Source: Oscillospiraceae bacterium
Lineage (GTDB): Bacteria; Bacillota; Clostridia; Oscillospirales; Oscillospiraceae
Length of the DNA stretch: 5,328 bases
Reading direction: 5' to 3'
Assembly (NCBI GenBank): GCA_017480395.1
Contig: JAFVAS010000062.1
Location: 1-5,328 of the forward strand
Shown here: positions 1 to 5,327 of the stretch, in pieces
Position numbering within the stretch: position 1 is the stretch's first letter
Layout: each line of letters starts with the position of its first letter
Notes under the pieces: generated by a model
What the model saw: only the letters and a program-made list of their open reading frames with translations
The model's database searches: none
Told to the model about the DNA's origin: nothing
Program-made: the position numbers and the translations under genes

Positions 1-774
1 ACCGGCGACTGCGTGATCGTGGCGGACGACCTGCTGCACATCGTAGATTTCAAATACGGTGTGGGGGTGCTGGTTGAGGCCACAGACAACAGCCAGCTCA
101 AGTGCTACGCCCTGGGTGCCCTGGACACCTTCGGAGACCTTTACACCATCAGGCGTGTGAAGCTCTCCATCTACCAGCCCCGGCGCGATCACGTGGACAC
201 CTTTGAACTGACCTCCGAGGAACTCCTGCGCTGGGCCGATGAGGTCCTTGCCCCGACTGCAAAGCTGGCCTATGAGGGCGAGGGTGAGTTCCAGGCCGGT
301 GACCACTGCCAGTTCTGCAAGGTGAAGGCCACCTGCCGGGAGCGGGCCGCCTACAGCATGGCGCTGGCGCGGTACGACTTTGCCGAGGCCCCTACCTTGG
401 ACCCGGAGGAGATTGCGGAAATCCTGCCGCAGATCGATACCCTGGTCTCCTGGGCGGAGGACATCAAAGCCTATGCGCTGCAGCAGGCCCTATCCGGGCA
501 GCATTATCCCGGCTTCAAACTGGTGGAGGGCCGGTCCGTCCGTAAGTACGCCGATGAAACCGCTGTGGCGGCGGTCGTACTGAATGCCGGGTACGACCCC
601 TATGAGAAGAAGCTGCTGGGCATCACAGCCATGACCCGTCAGCTGGGCAAAAAGCAGTTTGATGAACTGCTGGGCGGGCTGGTCGTGAAGCCCACCGGCA
701 AACCGGTGCTTGCCCCGGACACTGACAAGCGTCCCGAATTCAACAACGCAAAATCTGATTTTATGGAGGAATAA
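1..774 (+). CDS. DUF2800-type Cas4/RecB-like nuclease, 5'-truncated by the window edge
   Basis: C-terminal 257 codons of a phage nuclease of the PD-(D/E)XK superfamily, DUF2800 type; the reading frame is open to base 1, so the true start lies upstream and the GTG at 13 is only an internal valine. Seen: a T-G-D motif whose Asp codon is at 7-9, then V-D-F-K-Y-G with Asp at 46-48 and Lys at 52-54, matching the catalytic GxxD and (D/E)xK elements. Three cysteines follow in C-x2-C-x5-C spacing (codons at 307, 316, 334), like the C-terminal cysteines that hold the 4Fe-4S cluster in Cas4 and AddB. A fourth, N-terminal cysteine would be off the window. Family members are thought to process DNA ends in phage recombination or replication; the exact role here is inferred. 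It is followed after 4 bases by the DUF2815 gene, so the two are very likely co-translated. The family assignment rests on motifs and gene order. Confidence 0.88.
   Translation, partial: TGDCVIVADDLLHIVDFKYGVGVLVEATDNSQLKCYALGALDTFGDLYTIRRVKLSIYQPRRDHVDTFELTSEELLRWADEVLAPTAKLAYEGEGEFQAGDHCQFCKVKATCRERAAYSMALARYDFAEAPTLDPEEIAEILPQIDTLVSWAEDIKAYALQQALSGQHYPGFKLVEGRSVRKYADETAVAAVVLNAGYDPYEKKLLGITAMTRQLGKKQFDELLGGLVVKPTGKPVLAPDTDKRPEFNNAKSDFMEE
765..770 (+). promoter_or_regulatory. Shine-Dalgarno site fixing the DUF2815 start
   Basis: GGAGGA lies 8 bases before the ATG at 779 and inside the last codons of the upstream nuclease gene. It supports 779 rather than the in-frame upstream ATG at 710, which would put 23 unlikely residues, read from inside the nuclease gene, on the front of the protein. 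Confidence 0.8.
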
Positions 775-778
775 CATC

Positions 779-1357
779 ATGCGAAAGAACAATCCCACTA
801 AGGTCGTGACCGGCAAAAAGACCGTGTTCTCCTACCTGCACGTCATCGAGCCCAAGGCCCCTATGGGCGGCGGCACCCCGAAGTATTCCGTTTCCCTGAT
901 CATCCCCAAGTCCGACACTGTCACCGTCGCCAAGATCAAGTCGGCGATTCAGGCGGCCTATGAGGAGGGCCAGTCCAAGCTCAAGGGCAACAGCAAGACC
1001 GTCCCCGACCTGGAGGACCTGAAGATTCCGCTGCGGGACGGCGACAAAGAGCGTAAGGGCGATGAAGCCTACAAGAACGCCTACTTTGTGAACGCCAATT
1101 CCACCACCAAGCCGGGGATCGTGGATGCCGACTGCGAGGACATCATCGACAACTCCGAGATCTATTCCGGTATCATTGGCAGGGCCTCGATCAACTTCAA
1201 CGCCTACAACAGCAACGGTAATCGCGGCATCGCCTGCGGTTTGAACCACTTGCAGAAGCTGGCCGATGGCACCCCGCTGGGTGGCCGCACCCGTGCCCAG
1301 GATGACTTCGCTGACCTCGACGATGACGAGGACGGCAACGACGATTTCCTGTCCTGA
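779..1357 (+). CDS. DUF2815 family single-stranded DNA-binding protein (T7 gp2.5-like)
   Basis: 192-residue protein recognised as DUF2815, a phage family regarded as OB-fold single-stranded DNA-binding proteins comparable to T7 gp2.5. Visible features are the N-terminal stretch V-T-G-K-K-T-V-F-S-Y-L-H, a beta-rich core including P-K-Y-S-V-S-L-I-I-P-K, and a C-terminal G-N-R-G-I-A-C-G-L-N motif. The last 20 residues carry ten Asp/Glu and end D-D-F-L-S. An acidic tail with a late aromatic residue is the standard SSB device for recruiting polymerases and nucleases and for competing with ssDNA for the binding cleft, which fits its position between a nuclease and a polymerase. The start is chosen from GGAGGA 8 bases upstream. 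It likely coats ssDNA during phage replication or recombination. Family call is strong; biochemical role follows from the family. Confidence 0.88.
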   Translation: MRKNNPTKVVTGKKTVFSYLHVIEPKAPMGGGTPKYSVSLIIPKSDTVTVAKIKSAIQAAYEEGQSKLKGNSKTVPDLEDLKIPLRDGDKERKGDEAYKNAYFVNANSTTKPGIVDADCEDIIDNSEIYSGIIGRASINFNAYNSNGNRGIACGLNHLQKLADGTPLGGRTRAQDDFADLDDDEDGNDDFLS

Positions 1358-1373
1358 CGGCATAACCGACTAC

Positions 1374-1406
1374 GGGCAGCAGGCACACAACCTGCTGCCC
1401 CTTTTC
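1374..1406 (+). terminator. Perfect 10-bp hairpin with short T-run between SSB and polymerase genes
   Basis: GGGCAGCAGG (1374-1383) pairs perfectly with CCTGCTGCCC (1391-1400) around a 7-base loop, followed by CTTTTC. It begins 16 bases after the DUF2815 stop and ends just before the polymerase Shine-Dalgarno. The T-run is short, so a leaky terminator, an attenuator or an RNA-stabilising 3' end is more likely than a full stop. It could let SSB mRNA be more abundant than polymerase mRNA. The structure is seen directly; the regulatory effect is inferred. Confidence 0.6.
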
Positions 1407-1408
1407 AT

Positions 1409-1413
1409 AAGGA
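1409..1413 (+). promoter_or_regulatory. Ribosome binding site of the DNA polymerase gene
   Basis: AAGGA lies 9 bases before the ATG at 1423 and only 8 bases after the 3' arm of the 1374-1400 hairpin. A folded hairpin could therefore affect ribosome access as well as transcription. Confidence 0.6.
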
Positions 1414-1422
1414 TGGTGCAAT

Positions 1423-3399
1423 ATGAAGATTGAAACGCTCAGTATTGATATAGAGAGCCGGAGCAGCGTGGACATCGGCAAGGCCGGTGCATACAAATAT
1501 GCCGAGTCCCCGGACTTTGACATCCTTCTTTTCGGTGTCTCTGTGAACGGCGGCCCGGTGGTCGTATATGACCTGGCCTGTGGTGACACAGTGCCTGAGG
1601 AGATCATCGCCGCGCTGCCGGATGATGCCGTCACAAAGTGGGCCTACAACGCCGCCTTTGAGCGGATCTGCCTGTCCGTCTGGCTGCGGAGGTATTATCC
1701 TCACTATTTCCGTACCTACAGCATTGAGGGAGACCCGGCCCAGAACTATTTGGACCCGGCAGCATGGCGCTGCACGATGGTGTGGGGAGCATACAACGGC
1801 CTGCCGTTGTCCCTGGAGAAGATCGGGGCTGTGCTTGGCTTTGAGCAGCAGAAGCTGAAGGAGGGCAAGGACCTCATCCGATACTTCTGTACCCCCAGCC
1901 GGACCGAGGGCCGGGAGTGGAATCTTCCGGAGCACGCGCCAGAGAAGTGGGCGCTGTTCAAGAAATACAATCAACGGGACGTTGAGGTGGAGATGCAGAT
2001 ACAACAGCGGCTGCGGAACTATCCGGTGCCGGATTTTGTCTGGGATGAGTACCACCTGGACCAGGAGATCAACGACCGTGGCATTATGATCGATCAGACG
2101 ATGGTCTCCCAGGCCATCCGCATCGACGAACTCTCCAAGGCCAGCCTCACTGCCCAGATGCAAAAAAAGACCGGGCTGGGGAATCCCAACTCGGTCGTGC
2201 AGCTCAAATCGTATCTGTCTGAGAACGGACTTGAGGCGGAGAGCCTCGGCAAAAAGGACGTGGCAGAGATGATGAAAACAGCCCCGGAGGAACTGGCGGA
2301 GGTCCTGGGCCTCAGGCTCCAGCTGGCAAAGAGCAGCGTGAAGAAGTACCAGGCCATGCAGAACGCCGTCTGCGCCGATGGCCGCTGCCACGGGATGTTC
2401 CAGTTCTACGGTGCAAACAGGAGCGGGCGTTGGGCGGGCAGGCTCATCCAACTGCAGAACCTATATCGGAACGCCATGCCGGATCTGGAACAGGCGCGGG
2501 ATCTCGTCCGGCTGGGCGACTACGACACCCTGTCCATCCTATATGACTCCGTGCCGGAGGTGTTGGCTGAACTGGTGCGGACGGCGTTCATCCACGCGCC
2601 GGGATACAAGTTTATCGTCAGCGACTTCAGTGCCATCGAAGCACGGGTCCTATCACACCTGGCAGGAGAGAAGTGGCGTGACGAGGTGTTTCGGACCGGT
2701 GGCGACATCTACTGCGCCTCCGCCAGTCAAATGTTCCACGTCCCTGTGGAGAAGCATGGCGTCAATGGCCACCTCCGGCAGAAGGGCAAGATCGCGGAAC
2801 TGGCCCTCGGCTACGGCGGCAGCGTCGGCGCTTTGAAGGCCATGGGTGCTTTGGAGATGGGCCTGGCCGAGGAGGAACTCCAACCGCTGGTCACCATGTG
2901 GCGGCAGTCTAATCCCCATATCGTGGAGTACTGGTGGCAGGTGGATGCAGCGGTCAAAACCGCCGTGAAGCAGCGGACCACCACGCAGGTTGGAAACATC
3001 GCTTTCACCTTCAGGAGCGGGATGCTGTTCATCACGCTGCCCTCTGGCCGAAATCTGGCCTACGTGAAGCCCAGGATCGGAGAAAACAAGTTCGGTGGTG
3101 AGTCCGTCACCTATATGGGTATTGACGCCAAGAAGAAGTGGTCCCGGATAGAAAGTTACGGACCGAAGTTTGTGGAGAATATCGTCCAGGCCGTCAGTCG
3201 GGACATCCTGGCCTACGCCATGCAGACCCTGTCCTACTGCCGAATCGTTGGGCACATCCACGACGAACTGATTATCGAGTGCAGTGAGGGAGTCTCCCTG
3301 GTTGCGATCTGTGAACAGATGGGCCGGACGCCTCCGTGGATTCCGGGTTTGCGACTTCGGGCGGACGGGTACGAGTGCCAGTTCTATAAGAAGGACTGA
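1423..3399 (+). CDS. Phage family A DNA polymerase with 3'-5' exonuclease domain
   Basis: 658-residue DNA polymerase I-type replicase without the 5' nuclease domain of bacterial PolA, as usual in phages. The N-terminal DEDDy exonuclease domain (about 1-200) shows ExoI D9-I-E11, ExoII N76-A-A-F-E80 and ExoIII Y182-x3-D186. The polymerase domain shows the template/primer-binding stretch N-R-S-G-R-W-A-G-R with Q345-N-L (about 332-347), motif A D401-F-S-A-I-E406, the O-helix R452-x3-K456-x3-L460-x3-Y464-G, and motif C H613-D614-E615. D401 and D614 are the expected two-metal catalytic aspartates, so it should be active in DNA synthesis with proofreading. By alignment, L460 takes the place of E. 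coli Phe762 and E80 that of the ExoII Asp. It is the third gene of the replication operon, 65 bases after the SSB gene, and probably copies the element's DNA with the SSB as partner. Two related hairpins bracket it. Confidence 0.95.
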   Translation: MKIETLSIDIESRSSVDIGKAGAYKYAESPDFDILLFGVSVNGGPVVVYDLACGDTVPEEIIAALPDDAVTKWAYNAAFERICLSVWLRRYYPHYFRTYSIEGDPAQNYLDPAAWRCTMVWGAYNGLPLSLEKIGAVLGFEQQKLKEGKDLIRYFCTPSRTEGREWNLPEHAPEKWALFKKYNQRDVEVEMQIQQRLRNYPVPDFVWDEYHLDQEINDRGIMIDQTMVSQAIRIDELSKASLTAQMQKKTGLGNPNSVVQLKSYLSENGLEAESLGKKDVAEMMKTAPEELAEVLGLRLQLAKSSVKKYQAMQNAVCADGRCHGMFQFYGANRSGRWAGRLIQLQNLYRNAMPDLEQARDLVRLGDYDTLSILYDSVPEVLAELVRTAFIHAPGYKFIVSDFSAIEARVLSHLAGEKWRDEVFRTGGDIYCASASQMFHVPVEKHGVNGHLRQKGKIAELALGYGGSVGALKAMGALEMGLAEEELQPLVTMWRQSNPHIVEYWWQVDAAVKTAVKQRTTTQVGNIAFTFRSGMLFITLPSGRNLAYVKPRIGENKFGGESVTYMGIDAKKKWSRIESYGPKFVENIVQAVSRDILAYAMQTLSYCRIVGHIHDELIIECSEGVSLVAICEQMGRTPPWIPGLRLRADGYECQFYKKD

Positions 3400-3400
3400 G

Positions 3401-3431
3401 AAAGGGCAGCGCCGGTCGATTGGCGCTGCCC
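3401..3431 (-). terminator. Perfect 10-bp hairpin between convergent genes, best read as minus-strand terminator
   Basis: GGGCAGCGCC (3404-3413) pairs perfectly with GGCGCTGCCC (3422-3431) around an 8-base loop. It fills most of the 37-base gap between the polymerase stop and the zinc-ribbon gene stop. Read on the minus strand it starts 5 bases after that gene's TGA and is followed by TTTCT, a weak U-tract. Read on the plus strand it is followed by ACAACTC, with no U-tract, so it probably ends the minus-strand cassette better than the polymerase transcript, although it may work both ways. Confidence 0.65.
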
Positions 3432-3436
3432 ACAAC

Positions 3437-4030
3437 TCATTTAGTAAAAGGCTTGAATGTACGTTTTAACTCGTTCCAGTATGGAGGATAGTCGTTGCTG
3501 CCATAGTAGTTTCTGACACGGCGGCCAGTCAGCCGGATTTCAAGTTCCCATTGTTCTCCGTCCAGAATATCAGGGTCCACATACTGCTTTTTCCACTCGT
3601 GGACATAGAGCTTACAGAACAGGCGATCCAGCAGCTTGGCCCATTCCTTCTCGGTCAGTTCCCGGCGCACCGGCATGGCCTCACGCTGGAAACTTGGCGT
3701 ATAATCCGAGATGATGCCGCTGGTGGTCTTTTTGATCAGGACCTCCTCATAGCCCCCGAAGTATCCACCGTCATTGAAACGAATGGCGGTTACGATCTCA
3801 CGGTAGTCCTCGGCCCCGCGCCTGCTGATAAGCGTCGGCGGCGTTCCGACATCCTTGCCACAGCCGAAGCAATGGTACTGCGGATCAACCTCCGAAACCT
3901 TGCATCCACCGAGATACAGCTCCTGATTATCGAGTTGCCGCTCCAGTTCTTCATCGAAGGCAGGCATTCCGTAAAGGATTGGAGCGACCTCCCGGCTTCC
4001 GCACTTCGGACACTTCTTCATGGTCATCAT
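3437..4030 (-). CDS. Zinc-ribbon protein of unknown function
   Basis: 197 residues, two parts. Residues 1-65 form a probable zinc ribbon with C7-P-K-C10-G and C54-F-G-C57-G, plus an extra C43, separated by the stretch Y-G-M-P-A-F-D-E-E-L-E. Residues about 66-197 form a second domain with a charged helix (L-T-E-K-E-W-A-K-L-L-D-R-L), the segment H-E-W-K-K-Q-Y, and a final W-E-L-E-I-R-L-T-G-R-R-V-R followed by Y-Y-G-S-N-D-Y-P-P-Y-W, which looks like a beta hairpin with a conserved-looking turn. I do not recognise a named family for the second domain. Its ATG overlaps the stop of the upstream 86-residue gene in an ATGA, with no good Shine-Dalgarno, so it is probably made by translational coupling. 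ATGs 3 and 9 bases further in are possible alternatives. The zinc ribbon could bind nucleic acid or protein; no function is assigned. No signal peptide or membrane segment, so cytoplasmic. Confidence 0.82.
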   Translation of the reverse strand: MMTMKKCPKCGSREVAPILYGMPAFDEELERQLDNQELYLGGCKVSEVDPQYHCFGCGKDVGTPPTLISRRGAEDYREIVTAIRFNDGGYFGGYEEVLIKKTTSGIISDYTPSFQREAMPVRRELTEKEWAKLLDRLFCKLYVHEWKKQYVDPDILDGEQWELEIRLTGRRVRNYYGSNDYPPYWNELKRTFKPFTK

Positions 4031-4287
4031 ATAAACTCGTATTCATCCACGGGGAGGGATTCGCCCAAGACGGAGATCACGCCTTCGACTATCCCTGACG
4101 TGCTATCGATCCCGTCATAGGGGACCGCCTTGACGATGATGTCTTGCTTCTGGTATCGCTTCTTCCCGCGCATGAAAGAAACGTAATCGGATGCTGTCTT
4201 CTGATCCGCGAAGTCAGCAATAAAGCGGTACTTTGACGAATCCCGGAAGTCGCCTGCGGCTGCCACAAAAACTCGATAGAGTGTCAT
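4027..4287 (-). CDS. Small hypothetical protein upstream of the zinc-ribbon gene
   Basis: 86 residues, not recognised. It begins M-T-L-Y-R-V-F-V-A-A-A-G-D-F with a likely beta strand, has a polar helix (D-Q-K-T-A-S-D-Y-V-S-F-M-R-G-K-K), another strand (D-I-I-V-K-A-V-P-Y-D), and an acidic, hydrophobic C-terminus ending D-E-Y-E-F-I. This suggests a small compact alpha/beta fold, soluble, without signal peptide or transmembrane helix. The ATG at 4287 is preceded by AAAGGAG 12 bases upstream, slightly far but usable. It starts 28 bases after the GIY-YIG gene stop and overlaps the zinc-ribbon gene by 4 bases, so all three are probably one operon, and this pair may act together or form a complex. 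Lack of a known domain keeps confidence moderate, but operon spacing and the coupled downstream start support a real gene. Confidence 0.75.
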   Translation of the reverse strand: MTLYRVFVAAAGDFRDSSKYRFIADFADQKTASDYVSFMRGKKRYQKQDIIVKAVPYDGIDSTSGIVEGVISVLGESLPVDEYEFI

Positions 4288-4299
4288 GCTTATTAACCA

Positions 4300-4306
4300 C
4301 TCCTTT
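4300..4306 (-). promoter_or_regulatory. Ribosome binding site of the 86-residue protein
   Basis: AAAGGAG on the minus strand, 12 bases before the ATG at 4287, within the 28-base gap after the GIY-YIG gene. Spacing is longer than optimal, but no better start lies in frame. Confidence 0.55.
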
Positions 4307-4315
4307 GTTTAGCTC

Positions 4316-5164
4316 TTAATGATTATCCAAATCTTTCAGTGATTTTCCGTTTTCATCTTTCCAGAGCGCGTTACCACTTAGGGATGCGCCACCGACAAAT
4401 CCTGCTGCAGCAGAGGGGCTTGGAAACAGCAGATCGCTGGTTAAAACGCCGTCTGTATCAATCCGGTCTGCATATTTCTGGCGGTCTTTGATGGCCCGCT
4501 CCGGACAACTCTTTGTCACATTTGGATTAATAACGCTGCCGTGCAATACCACGAATCCATCACTCGTCCGCTTGCCCGTTGCCTTAGCTTTGCCGTAATC
4601 GAGGTGAAGGAGCGGCTCTGTATCCTCGGCATCTGTAACGGGCACAAGCGGCTCAAATACCCGGTGGCCAAGTGTCCCCATAACAATTGTGGCGTAGTCG
4701 ATAAATTCTTCCAGCTCACTCACGGTCTCTTCAGTGGGATTACCTGGATTCGGATCATTTCCGTTTTTTACTATGTAGCGCCCCGCCTGCAATGCCATGT
4801 TGCAGAAGCGATTTTCAAGATAGCTGATCTCGGTGGGGCCATGCGAGTTGTTGGTCGTTGTGAACATGATGGCTTCCGTCCAATAATCAATGGAAGAATG
4901 CGGTTCCTGAATGCGAAGCAGCAACCCTTGACCGTTCTTTCGGATACCCGCCTGCCCGATGTAAACAACGGGATTATCATCTTTGTCTGTGCCAAACAGG
5001 AAATATACCCCGCTTTGCTTCAGAATGGCCATATCCTTACACTTGTCGAGAGCCGTTCTGGGGATTTTGTAAGCAATACCGGTCCAATTTGCGAGAGAGC
5101 ATTTCACGCGTCCGCTGGGGACATCATCCATCAGAAAGAGCTTGATTGTCTTGCCTCTTGCCAT
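4316..5164 (-). CDS. GIY-YIG nuclease-like protein with DUF4357-like C-terminus
   Basis: 282 residues. The GIY-YIG domain (about 50-160) shows G52-V-Y54, then Y68-I-G70-Q-A-G, R84 in L-L-L-R-I-Q-E, and E117-N-R in S-Y-L-E-N-R-F. These match the two catalytic tyrosines, the arginine and the metal-binding glutamate of the fold, so cleavage activity is plausible. The first 50 residues contain K-T-I-K-L-F-L-M-D-D-V-P. The C-terminal part (about 195-275), with G-F-V-V-L-H-G-S, S-C-P-E and S-P-S-A-A-A-G-F-V-G-G-A-S-L-S-G-N, resembles DUF4357, a small domain often attached to GIY-YIG or restriction-type proteins. The family is widespread in bacteria and prophages, generally of unproven function; it is not a typical homing endonuclease architecture, since no known DNA-binding tail such as NUMOD is visible. 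The start has a strong AGGAGG 8 bases upstream. It is the first complete gene of the minus-strand cassette. Confidence 0.88.
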   Translation of the reverse strand: MARGKTIKLFLMDDVPSGRVKCSLANWTGIAYKIPRTALDKCKDMAILKQSGVYFLFGTDKDDNPVVYIGQAGIRKNGQGLLLRIQEPHSSIDYWTEAIMFTTTNNSHGPTEISYLENRFCNMALQAGRYIVKNGNDPNPGNPTEETVSELEEFIDYATIVMGTLGHRVFEPLVPVTDAEDTEPLLHLDYGKAKATGKRTSDGFVVLHGSVINPNVTKSCPERAIKDRQKYADRIDTDGVLTSDLLFPSPSAAAGFVGGASLSGNALWKDENGKSLKDLDNH

Positions 5165-5165
5165 C

Positions 5166-5327
5166 TCAATTTCCTCCTGTTGTATTATCAGCTACGAATA
5201 GCCCCGGTACATTATATCGGATATCTGCAGCCTCTGTCTCAACGCTTGTATTTCCACAGCTCAAAAGCGAGTCTCTCAGTTTCAGTTCGCCCGTACTCCC
5301 GTCTTTGATGACATAGTCATTTCGATG
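5166..5327 (-). CDS. C-terminal fragment of an unidentified ORF running off the right edge
   Basis: On the minus strand one frame is open from the window edge for 53 codons and stops at TGA (5168-5166), one base before the GIY-YIG ATG. The fragment reads R-N-D-Y-V-I-K-D-G-S-T-G-E-L-K-L-R near its start and R-Y-N-V-P-G-L-F-V-A-D-N-T-T-G-G-N at its end, an ordinary soluble composition; the other two minus frames close quickly. The near-zero gap to the next start, with that gene's Shine-Dalgarno inside its last codons, is what one expects of operon neighbours. I recognise no family. An open frame of this length can arise by chance, so the call is tentative. Confidence 0.5.
   Translation of the reverse strand, partial: HRNDYVIKDGSTGELKLRDSLLSCGNTSVETEAADIRYNVPGLFVADNTTGGN
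5173..5178 (-). promoter_or_regulatory. Strong ribosome binding site of the GIY-YIG gene
   Basis: AGGAGG on the minus strand, 8 bases before the ATG at 5164. It fixes that start and lies inside the final codons of the partial ORF upstream. Confidence 0.8.
5211..5242 (-). promoter_or_regulatory. Possible promoter before the GIY-YIG gene
   Basis: A perfect TATAAT lies at 5216-5211 on the minus strand, about 46 bases before the GIY-YIG ATG. The best -35 candidate, TTGAGA at 5242-5237, is 20 bases away, which is longer than the usual 17, and there is no TGn extended -10. If used, it would let the cassette be transcribed independently from within the partial ORF. It may be a chance match. Confidence 0.25.

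Noticed and set aside
710..778. Upstream ATG that would lengthen the DUF2815 protein by 23 residues
   Set aside because: It would overlap the nuclease gene widely, and the GGAGGA site points to the ATG at 779, which gives the usual family N-terminus.
761..1363. 200-codon minus-strand open frame opposite the DUF2815 gene
   Set aside because: Very Val/Gly/Leu/Asp-rich shadow with the same span as a recognised family protein on the plus strand.
1405..2451. 348-codon minus-strand open frame opposite the polymerase gene
   Set aside because: It is antisense to conserved exonuclease and polymerase motifs; long antisense frames are common opposite GC-rich genes, and its composition (rich in Leu, Val, His, Arg) has no recognisable domain.
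2653..3435. 260-codon minus-strand open frame opposite the polymerase palm domain
   Set aside because: Antisense shadow of motifs A, B and C, with no domain and low-complexity composition. It would also start inside the terminator region.
3551..4120. 189-codon plus-strand open frame across the zinc-ribbon gene
   Set aside because: Antisense to the CxxC...CxxC protein, which has clear motif structure and operon spacing; no ribosome site or family supports the plus frame.
4541..5308. 255-codon plus-strand open frame across the GIY-YIG gene
   Set aside because: Antisense to the GIY-YIG catalytic motifs and to the well-placed AGGAGG site; no domain seen and many Cys/His typical of shadow frames.
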